Assembly (NCBI GenBank): GCA_030340625.1
Contig: JAOPHQ010005694.1
Location: 282,501-346,500, forward strand
Origin: Merluccius polli
Lineage: Eukaryota; Chordata; Actinopteri; Gadiformes; Merlucciidae
Direction of reading: 5' to 3'
DNA length: 64,000 nt
The notes below the pieces were generated by a model. It was not told the DNA's origin. It saw nothing but the letters and a program-made list of their open reading frames with translations, and did not search any database. Shown piece after piece: positions 54,301-63,190 of the stretch (its first letter is position 1; each line of letters starts with the position of its first letter). The translations under genes were made by a program, and so were the position numbers.

Positions 54301-55190
54301 TTCTCACATGTGTAAACATATACCATATTCTCACATACATATAATATATATTTTACATTTAAAATCAATCTACTCAAATACATAATATTGTCACTTTCAC
54401 ATATGTATACACTTGACACTCACATGTATATGAGAGAGTATGATTGTATGTGTGAGGGAGTATGATAGTGTGTGTGAGAGTATGATAGTGTGTGTGAGAG
54501 AGTATGATAGTGTCTTTGAGAGAGTATGATAGTGTGTGAGAGTATGATAGTGTGTGTGAGAATATGATGGTGTGTGTGAGAGAGTATGATAGTGTGTGTG
54601 AGAGAGTATGATAGTGTGTGTGAGAGAGTATGATAATGTGTGTAAGAGAGTATGATAGTGTGTGTGTGAGAGAGTATGATTGTATGTCACGGTATGGCAG
54701 GCCGCTGAAGAGAGTGCTAAAACCCTGGCGGTCCTTGTGTTAACAAAGTTATTTATTAATCCAATATCTTGGTATAGTCTCTCCATTCTGAGAAAATTGT
54801 ACCATGAAGTGTAACCGCTAAGCAGAAAAGACGGAAGTGAGGCCGGGTCTTTGTGAAGAGAAAGCTGTCGAGAATGTAAACTGCCTTCCGTTTCGATCAT
54901 ACCTGCTCACACACACTATCAAAGTCTCTCACACACACTATCAAAGTCTCTCACACACACTATCAAAGTCTCTCACACACACTATCAAAGTCTCTCACAC
55001 ACACTATCAAAGTCTCTCACACACACTATCGAAGTCTCATATATATTTATGTGAGAGTTTTTGTATGTATATCTGAGAGACTTTGATAGTGTGTGTCTAC
55101 GGTATGGTAGTATATGCGAGAGGGTATAGTTGTGTATGTATTATGGCCTATACAGCCCCTCATGTGTGTGCGCGTCTATGTATACGTGTG

Positions 55191-55250
<60 letters not shown>

Positions 55251-57192
55251 CTATCGGGATGTTGTATCAATGGCAAACATGCCATTAATCCCTTGCACTT
55301 CAGACGTGAAAGCAATGCATTCCTGAAATAACTTCCACGCCTTTATAATGATGTGGAACTACACAGTCCTGGCAGTCAGCGTCACCATGTTTCCCAATAT
55401 AATTACATCGTCTCTGGAAGTATGGCCCAATCTGTACTGGCGCGTATCAACGCTGCTGCGCTGGCACACAGCAAAGCCCCTGTGGGCAGGACTAAAGCAC
55501 TGATTGTATTTCTCATTAACACATCCAAATAGGAAATATTAGTCAGAGGAAAGACAACCCCCTGATCAAGTGGTCCAATAATCTGCCGGCGGTGTAAAGA
55601 GAAGCGGAATGATGAACCAGAGCTGCTCCAGGGCACATATGAGGCTTTATTTCAAACAAAGTTATTAGTTAATACATCTGCCAGTGAATTATCACCACTC
55701 CATCACCCCAAATAACTCTAATAATAAGAAAAGATGGCGACAGTCCCTTGATGAACCTGTAGCTGTACACCACTGCCCTTTATTTCTTATGTCTACGAGC
55801 CTAGTACTGAGCCTAGAGATAGTTGTGGCTAAGCTTAATAAGATGCTGTTTTGGAAAAATAATCCCAACAATATTATGACAAATGATATGACCTTCTTCA
55901 CTTTAGTACTGGTTAATTGAACACACTTTGTATACATTCTCCTTGCACATAGAGGTAGCTCCCTTCCTCTCTCTAATTGAAAGGTGTTGCATTTGTAATC
56001 ACCACTGCGGCCAATTAATCAGGCTTGTCTAGTCTAGTCTAGACCATGAACCCCTTTTGGTTTTTCCTTTGCTTCCTTATATCACACCTAAATAGTTTCG
56101 ACCGCGAGAAACCCGCCTTGGTCTGTGTTTCTTTGTTTCAATGTTTGTGCCTACAGTGTGACTATGAAAGAACATCATGAACATTCGTTGTCTCATTGAA
56201 GATGCTTGGTTAACGCTCCCAGTGTGTCCCATGGTCATGCTCCGTTAAATCAAATACTTGGCTGTCAAGAAGTGTCCTACAAGAAATAATTGTTCCTACC
56301 TCCTTAACCTGACTATCTATTTGAAATCTCTAAGTGGATAAAAGTGTCTGCTATGTGAATAAAAGATTTGCTCGTGTTTTGATGTGCAGGTGCGTGAGAA
56401 CGCCAAGCAGGATCTGAAGGACGGGCTGGCGCTCTACAACACAGACAACAACGTAGGATTACGCAACGCCTGGAACATCATTCAGGCCGAGGTAGGAGAC
56501 CAGCTCAAATACACCCGTAACGCACCAACACTAGCATGCCCAAACTCACATGCACTAGCACTCACATAACCCACCGTCACAATGACACCCAAACAGGCAT
56601 GCGCTTACACTCAAATCACCCACCGTCACAATTACACCCGAAGAGGCATGCACTAACACCTCAAATCACCAACCGTCACAGCCACGCAGGATCATGCCTG
56701 CACCCTGCAACACTCGCATAACTGCTATCAAAACCACACGTGCATGCGCAACTGTGAACAGCAGCCACAGCAGTGCTATGGGGAAATTCAAATTCATCCC
56801 ACATTGCAGAGCGTTGGAAGGCATGTGGACACACTAATGCATTCATATTTTTAAGAGAATCCATTTAGCGGTAACTTAATTAGTTCCTGCCGCATATACA
56901 CTAACGCTTGATATTCAGTGTAGAATAATATCGTATGTATTTTCAGCGCTACTGTCGTGGCATCTGTGCCATAGCTGCAGCCCTGGAACAAGGGTTTTTA
57001 TTCATTACTGCAATCACGCTGAAAAAGAATACTGCTTTAATCATGCAAATGTAGTGTATTTTAGAACGTCTTGTTGAGCACACATTAAGAAAGTGGTTTC
57101 TCATCGACTGCTTGTGTGTCTGTGTGTCTGTGCATGTGTGCGGTTTTCTGATGTGTGTGTGTGTGTGTGTGTCTGCATGCGTGCGTGCGTGC

Positions 57193-57245
<53 letters not shown>

Positions 57246-57688
57246 TGCATGCGTGTGTGTGTGTGTGTGTGTGTCCCTTAGTGGAAGTGCTGCGGTGTGA
57301 CCGCCTACACCGACTGGCACGACGCGCTGCAGGACAAGGTGGTGCCGGACCGCTGCTGTCAGGAGCACTACCAGGAGTGCGGCCGCAACTCCACCAACAT
57401 GTTCTGGAGCAGGGGTGAGTCCAACCCCTCCCCCCCCCCCCCCCCCCCCCCATTAGCCCCCCTGGTTTGCCTGCCTGCTAACCATGGACAGCTACCCCCT
57501 CCACTTGTGCATCATAATGATGCTACACTGCAAGTTAAAGTTACGTGGATTGAATTCCCCGTCAGCGCCGCAGTATTATCTGTATGTCCGCTCTCCAAGG
57601 GATCGTCCCTCATTTTAAAACCTCATTATTTTTCTCTCCATTGTTGTGCTATTTCCAAAAGCTTGATGACAAACTATTTAGTCACGTT

Positions 57689-57744
<56 letters not shown>

Positions 57745-59834
57745 TATAGGAACCCGACTAAATAGTTTGTATATAATTACTAATACTAATAAAAACTACA
57801 TTTAGATGCTAACTGCAATTCATTGGCTTTGTCCCTGTACTCTGCATAATGACAATAGCGTCAAACTAATGTATCGAAAAATAATGCACTTCACGGAGGC
57901 AAACCGCCCTCTGCTTCGCGTCGGGGGGTTCTTAGCCCCCGCGTCGTGCATTATTTTTCGATACATGCACAGCTCAGAGTGGATAATCTTGTTTATACCA
58001 TGCCCACTTACGAATCAATACAAATATAAGGGTGTTGATTCATATTGTTGAGTAATACTGTCTCAGAAATACTTTTAGCTCGCACTACTTTGTGTGTGCC
58101 TGTAAACAAATGGCAAATGACCGGAGAAATACATGGGCCTGACTAATGCCTGGGTCTGACTAATGCCTAATGTCAGTTTACATGAGATTCGTCCAGTAAA
58201 TAGAGATGATCTTAGTAACGACATGGCAACGTTACCTTATTACTCCAGTAAATAGAGATGACCTTAGTAACGCCATGGCAACGTTACCTTATTACTCCAG
58301 TAAATAGAGATGATCTTAGTAACGACATGGCAACGTTACCTTATTACTCCAGTAAATAGAGACGACCTTAGTAACAACATGGCAACGTTACCTTATTACT
58401 CCAGTAAATAGAGATGACCTTAGTAACGCCATGGCAACGTTACCTTATTACTCCAGTAAATAGAGATGATCTTAGTAACGACATGGCAACGTTACCTTAT
58501 TACTCCAGTAAATAGAGACGACCTTAGTAACAACATGGCAACGTTACCTTATTACTCCAGTAAATAGAGACGACCTTAGTAACGACATGGCAACGTTACC
58601 TTATTACTCCAGTAAATAGAGACGATCTTAGTAATGACATGGCAACGTTACCTTATTACTCCAGTAAATAGAGACGACCTTAGTAACGACATGGCAACGT
58701 TACCTTATTACTCCAGTAAATAGAGATGATCTTAGTAACGACATGGCAACGTTACCTTATTACTCCAGTAAATAGAGACGACCTTAGTAACAACATGGCA
58801 ACGTTACCTTATTACTCCCGTAAATAGAGATGATCTTAGTAACGACATGGCAACAGGGAAGCTTTCTAAGCATAGTCCCTTGAGTCCAGTCCAAGTTGAC
58901 AGTTACTAACGTTTTGTTTAGCGCATTAATTTTTTCGGAATACATTTTTTTTCAAAAATTATTGTACACCTCCCCAGCCAATCAGAATCGAGTATTCACC
59001 GCCATGGTATAAACAAATATATTGTAGTTCAATAAATAGAAATATAAGAATATAACTATAAATGGACTAAAAGGTGAGTTGCCTCTCTCTGTATTTTGGA
59101 GGATGTAACTTGTACTCAGGAAAGTGATCCCCAGTCTTGCCCTGGTTATACAGTCTGGTCTCCTCTGTGTGCCCTTTGGTCTGCCGCTATGTTAGACTGC
59201 ACTCTACATAAGGGATTAAGAGCTTTAATATCATGGGCAACATGGAAATACCCGTAGTTTGTAAAGCTTGAATGTTTGTAATCCTACCCAGAGGAGAACA
59301 TACAGACATAACCATCTTTACTTTAGCATCCATCAACCATTGAACCAGATAAACACATAGAACAACATGCACACTCCACACACACAGACACACACGCACG
59401 CACACAGACACACACAAACATACACACACACATGGCCCACCAGTGTTCCTCTCGGGCGACGATCAGGGTCGTACTCATTAAAATAATTGACCGTGATCAT
59501 AGTTTTCGGGGCTTTTAATGCGTCATCACAGAAAATAAAATAAACACACAAAAACACACATTATCCCCCCCGACTCCCCGATCACTGAACCCACCCCAAG
59601 GACAAAACTTGTGTCGAGGTGAATCATCGGTGTGTCTTCTTTCCCGGCTCTAACGCGACCATGGAGGAAGCTGCTACCGATTCAACAACGTTCATGTTGT
59701 TGTGTGAATGTGCGTAACAAACTGTTGTTGTTGCTCTCGTCTACCCTCAGGGCTGCTTCGAGAAGGTCGAAGAGTGGCTGGATGACAACAAGCACCTCAT
59801 GGGCACAGTCGCCATGGTCATCTTGGTAGTGCAG
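42177..59834 (+). CDS. tspan9: Tetraspanin-9-like gene, partial (five internal coding exons)
   Basis: Tetraspanins are four-pass membrane proteins that organise plasma-membrane microdomains with integrins and other partners. Five exons with AG acceptors join in order: 42177-42368, 44162-44236, 56390-56491, 57282-57413 and 59751-59834, about 195 codons of an expected ~239. They give the end of TM1 (LCGCGLLGVGIWLSVSQG), the small loop with FSPSFP, TM2, the KENKCLL turn, TM3, a large loop with KCCGV, DRCC, ECG and GCF cysteines, and the start of TM4. These match the TSPAN9/TSPAN4 subgroup; the SVSQG, FSPSFP and LLAELILL segments favour TSPAN9 from family knowledge. The first coding exon (about 21 residues) and the last (end of TM4 and tail) were not found, so the gene probably extends past both edges. 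Introns are 1793, 12153, 790 and about 2337 bp. One oddity is a base conflict at the donor after 57413. Which teleost paralogue (a or b) it is cannot be told. Confidence 0.9.
42426..42538 (+). repeat. (CT)n microsatellite 3' of tspan9 exon 42177-42368
   Basis: About 110 bases of CT with a few CA/GT breaks, starting 58 bases after the donor. It is followed at 42644-42707 by a (TA)n run. Confidence 0.95.
43693..43766. repeat. 21-bp tandem repeat of GATAAC(A/G)TTATC
   Basis: Units start at 43693, 43714, 43735 and (partial) 43756. Each holds GATAAC followed by (A/G)TTATC, so two inverted GATAA sites; the third unit, GATAACGTTATC, is a perfect palindrome. It lies about 400 bases upstream of the TM3 exon of tspan9. 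Possible GATA-factor sites are an inference only. Confidence 0.75.
44162..44236 (+). CDS. tspan9: tspan9 exon: TM3
   Basis: This exon has 25 codons and is in phase 0. The acceptor is a long CT run ending in GCAG at 44161, and the donor GTAGGT is at 44237. It encodes the hydrophobic third membrane segment (FFIVLLIILLAELILLVLFF) followed by VYSDK, the start of the large extracellular loop. The 75-nt length and the phase are typical of this tetraspanin exon. A CT microsatellite doubles as the acceptor's polypyrimidine tract. Confidence 0.93.
44486..44646 (+). repeat. GT/GC-rich imperfect repeat
   Basis: GTGTGT passes into GTGCGTGCGTGTGTCCGCG blocks. Open frames through it encode Val/Cys repeats and are not genes. 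Confidence 0.92.
46182..46250 (+). repeat. (CA)n microsatellite
   Basis: CA run with CG interruptions at the left. A GT run on the same strand at 46309-46337 could pair with it. Confidence 0.93.
46442..46524. repeat. G30 and C27 runs 26 bases apart
   Basis: There are thirty G at 46442-46471 and 27 C at 46498-46524. The two runs can pair as a GC stem with a 26-base loop or fold separately as G-quadruplex and i-motif. Run lengths in the assembly may be inexact. Confidence 0.9.
48201..50672. mobile_element. 2.5-kb inverted-arm element inside the tspan9 intron
   Basis: A left arm (48201-48342) matches a right arm (50562-50672) in reverse complement. Shared words are TATTGTAA at the outer end, GTAGGTTGGTATTT, GCAGAAAAGAT, AAATCTGTGAA and GGTTTGCAAATCTGTAAC. 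The centre is AT-rich without a recognisable transposase. An inner inverted repeat (about 48560-48582 and 48667-48689, AGATCTGTTTCCCC) is also present. No clear target duplication was found. Use of AGATTTGCAAA-type units makes it a possible relative of the element at 24211. Confidence 0.6.
51587..51735 (+). repeat. (GT)n, (GACT)n and G35
   Basis: A GT run is followed by GACTGACTGACTGACT near 51640-51660, GTGCATG variants and 35 consecutive G at 51701-51735. Confidence 0.93.
51933..52025 (+). repeat. (GACA)n-(GGCT)n tetranucleotide repeat
   Basis: GACAGACAGACA, GGCTGGCTGGCT and again GACAGACAGA. Confidence 0.9.
52342..52427 (+). repeat. (CT)n microsatellite
   Basis: About 66 bases of CT followed by CACT tetramers. 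Confidence 0.95.
53910..54023 (+). repeat. (GT)n microsatellite
   Basis: A GT run of about 110 bases with one CTG break at 53935. Confidence 0.96.
54211..54297. repeat. (TA)n microsatellite
   Basis: A TA run of about 85 bases with one CAG interruption near the left end. Confidence 0.95.
54431..54687 (+). repeat. Minisatellite of ~22-bp units (GAGAGAGTATGATAGTGTGT)
   Basis: About a dozen imperfect copies of TGAGAGAGTATGATAGTGTG occur with lengths of 18-24 bases. It is followed after ~220 bases of other sequence by a related array in the opposite orientation at 54906. Confidence 0.9.
54906..55037 (+). repeat. Minisatellite, six 22-bp copies (CTCACACACACTATCAAAG)
   Basis: Six head-to-tail 22-bp copies are near identical; the last has GAAGTCT in place of AAAGTCT. 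The unit is close to the reverse complement of the unit at 54431-54687. One more copy in reverse orientation lies at 55075-55096. Confidence 0.93.
55194..55248 (+). repeat. (GT)n microsatellite
   Basis: About 55 bases of GT. Confidence 0.96.
56390..56491 (+). CDS. tspan9: tspan9 exon: first part of large extracellular loop
   Basis: This exon has 34 codons in phase 0, with acceptor TGTGCAG ending at 56389 and donor GTAGGA at 56492. The peptide VRENAKQDLKDGLALYNTDN followed by NVGLRNAWNIIQAE matches helices A and B of the TSPAN9 large loop. NVGLxNAWNIIQ is a strong subgroup signature. It follows a 12.2-kb intron. Confidence 0.93.
57150..57275 (+). repeat. GT-rich repeat abutting a splice acceptor
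   Basis: GTGTGT/GTGCGTGC repeats run to within about seven bases of the acceptor AG at 57280-57281 of the tspan9 CCG exon, leaving only CCCTT between. A C22 run (57430-57451) follows the same exon. Confidence 0.95.
57282..57413 (+). CDS. tspan9: tspan9 exon: CCG motif and cysteine-rich large loop
   Basis: This exon has 44 codons. It starts WKCCGVTAYTDW, so it holds the defining tetraspanin CCG motif, then VVPDRCCQEH and QECGRNST, which supply five of the six large-loop cysteines and an Asn-Ser-Thr glycosylation sequon, and ends FWSR. The acceptor is CCCTTAG at 57281, directly preceded by a GT repeat. To join in frame with the next exon, which starts with GGC, this exon must end at 57413, but the first canonical GT is at 57415 because an extra G lies at 57414. 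Seen as given, a GT-AG splice shifts the frame by one. The likely causes are a sequencing or assembly error in the GGGG run, a non-canonical donor, or a true lesion. Confidence 0.9.
57671..57769. repeat. (TA)n enclosed by 24-bp inverted repeat
   Basis: AAACTATTTAGTCACGTTCC plus TATA at 57671-57694 pairs with 57746-57769 at 22 of 24 positions; the space between is a (TA)n run. The transcript would form a long hairpin about 260 bases after the tspan9 exon ending at 57413. Confidence 0.85.
57869..57966. repeat. Perfect 21-bp inverted repeat with GC-rich loop
   Basis: The arms 57869-57889 and 57946-57966 are exact reverse complements (core GTATCGAAAAATAATGCAC), around a 56-base loop that itself pairs CGGGGG with CCCCCG. 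It is palindrome-like, as in short foldback transposons, and lies next to the element block at 57990. Confidence 0.85.
57990..59015. mobile_element. Element-like block bounded by inverted TTGTTTATACCATG
   Basis: TTGTTTATACCATG at 57989-58002 recurs in reverse complement at about 58998-59011, next to CCAATCAGAATCGAG. Almost the whole interior is the 52-bp minisatellite at 58193-58854. The simplest reading is a non-autonomous DNA transposon whose interior expanded as a tandem repeat. No coding sequence. Confidence 0.45.
58193..58854 (+). repeat. 52-bp minisatellite, 12.7 copies
   Basis: Copies start at 58193 and every 52 bases to 58817; the last stops after 38 bases. Each has CCAGTAAATAGAGA, CTTAGTAAC, ACATGGCAACGTTACC and TTATTACT in order. 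Variants differ at GATGAT/GATGAC/GACGAC and at ACGACATGG/ACGCCATGG/ACAACATGG. Copies 2-4 and 5-7 have the same variant order, so expansion also happened in blocks of three (156 bp). Confidence 0.95.
59751..59834 (+). CDS. tspan9: tspan9 exon: end of large loop and start of TM4
   Basis: This exon has 84 nt, the usual size for this tetraspanin exon, with acceptor CCCTCAG ending at 59750 and donor GTAAAC at 59835. The peptide GCFEKVEEWLDDNKHLMGTV contains the last large-loop cysteine and is followed by AMVILVVQ, the start of TM4. The matching last exon (end of TM4 and cytoplasmic tail) was not found between 59835 and 64000. Confidence 0.92.
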
Positions 59835-59872
59835 GTAAACAAGCCGTGTTTTCTCTCTATATCTTGATCACA

Positions 59873-60152
59873 ACTTCTCTCTTCCCCCTCTAGTTCTTCG
59901 CCGTCTTGTGTTGTGTGCGTAGGCACCGCCTGCAATGTGTACTGGCACCGTCCTCGTGTCAATATGTATAAATGGACTTGTGTGTGTGTGTGTGTGTGCA
60001 TGCATGTTTGTGTGTGCGTGTGACACCCACGTCTCACGTGTCTCCCCCCCCCACCACACACACCTCTCCAATCCCTGTCTGGTAGAATGAAAGCCTCAGG
60101 ACTCCTGGACCAGAAGGTCGCTACTCAACTGTCCTAAGGAGATACAGGAGAC

Positions 60153-60193
<41 letters not shown>

Positions 60194-60331
60194 CAGGAGG
60201 GGGGCAGGGGGAGAGAGTGCAGGAAATAAAGTGAAGGAGTGTGTGAAATTGAGTAGAGATTAGCTTTCTCTTTACACATCACTGTTCTTTATTTTCATTT
60301 TATCAATTTGATAAAAAATGGTTCTCTGACA
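59873..60331 (+). repeat. Duplicated block, copy 1
   Basis: This is matched in the same orientation by 62737-63190. Shared landmarks in order: CTTCTCTCTTCC, GTGTTGTGTGCGTAGGC, CCTGCA.TGTGTACTGGCACC, a short TG tract, TCTCCAATCCCTGTCTGG, AATGAAAGCCTCAGGACTCC, CAACTGTCCTAAGG, a GA microsatellite, and CTGTTCTTTATTTT. It begins 39 bases past tspan9 exon 59751-59834. Confidence 0.88.
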
Positions 60332-60771
60332 TCTCTCCACAGTAGACTAACAAGTCCACTGTGTAAGACTCTGCTGGGTGGGTGACCGCAGCGTTTTCTC
60401 TCTCCCTGACTCTCTTGTCATATGTAATCAAAGCTTCTGTCAGCCATCCTGACTGCAGTTTGCCTCTCTATCTCTGTGTGTGTGCCGTTCTCTCTTGCTA
60501 TTTCCTGCTATAGACTCGCATGCATCACCACCACATAGTAGCCGGTACAACACGCCCTGGTGCACACACATTACTACAGTATTACAGAGAACTCTGTTCT
60601 TGCTCTTTTTTTATTTTCAATTTTAAATGAAAAATGTCACATGGTTTTCTCACTTACTTTCTCCATCTCCAGTCCATCATGTTAACCACTCCCTAATTGA
60701 GAGGTTGATATCCAATTGCCCACTTATTACTTATGTCCTTTCATGCTACCCCCCATAAACACACACAGAAG

Positions 60772-60864
<93 letters not shown>
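60772..60864 (+). repeat. (CA)n microsatellite
   Basis: A CA run of about 90 bases. Related CA-rich stretches are at 61880-61920, 62001-62021 and 62188-62312, the last with ATGCCCACA interspersed. Confidence 0.95.
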
Positions 60865-60868
<4 letters not shown>

Positions 60869-60906
60869 GCAGATACAAACACACACAGAAGCACATACAA
60901 ACACAC

Positions 60907-61792
60907 TAGTGATATGCACGGTTAAGGTATTTTCTCATCCCGAATTTGCATATTGCTGTAACTGCACCCGACTGCTCCTCAAACCACTGTTTGCACACAG
61001 AGGAAAATTTCACCCGTGTCCGCTTCCCGACCTACTTTTATAAAATGGTGTCCCCACTCACTGGCCATTTACGATTTTTCTAAGGCTAAAACTAACAGTC
61101 TATATTAAGGACTTTCTTCAAAAGATGAAAAAGAAGTCATAACATTAGTCAAATGTATGCCTATTAGGCTAATATTAGGCTATTATATTATTAGTTGAGA
61201 TGGCAGAGCAAGTTGAGGCCGTAGCTTTTTGTGTTGCTGCATTGCGTGTGATGCTGAAAACTACAATTGCTTAATCATTTATAATTCATGATGATGTACT
61301 CACCCAAGTTAATGCATTAATTATTAAGTTATTAAGCCTCTTGTTTCATATGAAGGAGATTTGTGGACAACCATAATCAAACTATATTTAATCAGAGAAT
61401 TTGCCTAACTTTTTGCCAAACTTTTTAGCATGAGTGCAGCCTATAGTCGGTAATGCATATGGATTAATGAACCTAAATGAGAATACAATGTGTAATGTAA
61501 ATAAAATTGTAATAATATAATAATAACACATAACAAGATAATCTGAAAAAATCATAGGATTTTGTCGGACAGGCTATAATGGCATTAAAAGATATGCAAT
61601 ACCGAACTTGAACGAAATAATTAGGATGGCATACAAGAAATAGCTGACAGCAAGAAATTAAGAAGCTGATTTTAACTAACCCGCCTGCAAATCACCCGCA
61701 TATTATAAATACAGAAAAAGGCTGATCCGCAACCACCTACACACGCGGTTATAGTTGGGTCACGCGGGCCAATTACTCAATCTGCGAAACTC
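60907..61792. mobile_element. Probable DNA transposon splitting a CA-rich tract
   Basis: About 0.9 kb of AT-rich DNA lies between two stretches of near-identical CA/AGAAGCACATA repeats (60760-60906 and 61793-62020), as if inserted into one. The left edge reads TAGTGATATGCACGG. The right part carries ACCCGC, CGCGGTTATAGTTGG and GTCACGCGGG, words common in fish hAT-like elements from general knowledge. Ends and duplication are not clear and no reading frame was recognised. Confidence 0.45.
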
Positions 61793-61886
61793 TAACACAC
61801 ACAGAATCACATACAAATTCACACACGCACACACACACATACAGAAGTGCATATAAACCCATGCACATACACACAGAAGCAGATAT

Positions 61887-61921
<35 letters not shown>

Positions 61922-62272
61922 TGGAAGAAGCACATGAAAGCAAACATGCACACAAGCAAGCACATATATACACACATTCAAGCATACGTGTATGTACACA
62001 CACACACACACACACACACACAACAGAATGATGACTCACACTCTATCTCTGTCCACATCTTCTGCACCATAAATCCATTGTATTCTAGGTCTGTCACGCA
62101 CACAGAAACTTTTCTTTTCTTGTGAGATGTCTGTCTGTTGATTCCACCGCGATTGTCTATGCTTGGGTAACAGTCACTAGTTCACGCACGCAGGCACACA
62201 CACACACACACACACATGCCCACACACACATGCCCACACACATGCCCACACACACATGTCCACACACACATG

Positions 62273-62315
<43 letters not shown>

Positions 62316-62736
62316 TTTGAGACAGGTTGGAAGAGCAGAGAGGAGCAGACAGAGCAAGCATGGAGGCTGTTTCATAAAACCAGATCGAATGTAACAGCTA
62401 GCGACACAATGCTCACACACAATGTGTGAGAAACTCTATTTTTCAATTTTTTTTCCAATTAGCAGTTCTAACACATGTTAGACCTGAATCCTGAATGGTT
62501 TTGAAAACCTCTTCACTAATTGGTACGACAGTGTTGCATAACCAGACGGATGTATGTTTCATAAGTAGAAGAGATGTGTGACCGTATTTACAGAGTCCTC
62601 TGGGTTCTCGCTGCCATCAAGTTAAGTCAAGTGTGCCACAGATATGGCATGTGTAGATAATTTAGTTTATATTTCCATTTAAGAAGTTATTGAGAAAGTC
62701 CATATTGGTTTCGCCCTGGGCTCGTATTTACTGTAC

Positions 62737-63190
62737 TCTTCTCTCTTCCTCCTCTCGTTCTTCTTCGTCTGCGTTGTGTGCGTAGGCGCAGCCTGCAGTG
62801 TGTACTGGCACCATCCTCACCATCAATATTTATACATGGATGTGTGCGTGCGTGCATTTGTGTGTGTGTGTGTGTGAGGCCCACGTGTCTTTAAATACAC
62901 CTGCTTCTCCAATCCCTGTCTGGCAGAATGAAAGCCTCAGGACTCCTGGACGAGTAGGTCACTGCGACGGCTCAACTGTCCTAAGGCGATACAGGAGACA
63001 GTGAGAGATACTGAGAATAGCTGAGAGATTGAGTGGGAGAGGGACAGAGAGAGAGAGAGAGAGAGAGAGTGTAGAAAATGAAGTGAAGAAGTGTGTGAAA
63101 TTGAGTGGAGATTAACTTTCTCTTTCCCCATCGCTGTTCTTTATTTTTATTTTAGCAATTTAATTTAAAAAAAGTGGTTTTCTTACACCT
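62737..63190 (+). repeat. Duplicated block, copy 2
   Basis: This is the direct repeat of 59873-60331, about 2.86 kb downstream, with small indels and substitutions. CTGGCAG precedes AATGAAAGCC here and CTGGTAG in copy 1. The DNA between the copies is CA-rich repeat plus a probable transposon. Confidence 0.88.

Larger units (their letters stand above)
50673..56389 (+). other. tspan9 intron, right part
   Basis: This is dominated by tandem repeats (G19 at 50911-50929, G35, CT, GA at 52986-53045, GT, TA and two minisatellites). 55250-56389 is plain sequence without a recognised feature. Confidence 0.65.

Noticed and set aside
54397..54900. 167-codon - strand frame with repeated HTHYHTLSHT
   Set aside because: Translation of the 22-bp minisatellite; no start context or domain.
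58193..58854. CRISPR-like regular array
   Set aside because: Units are contiguous 52-bp tandem copies without unique spacers, in a vertebrate intron; it is a minisatellite.
60087..60170. Possible alternative last exon of tspan9 after GGTAG at 60086
   Set aside because: The encoded NESLRTPGPEGRYSTVLRRY has no hydrophobic TM4 remainder and no resemblance to tetraspanin tails; the block is repeated at 62929.
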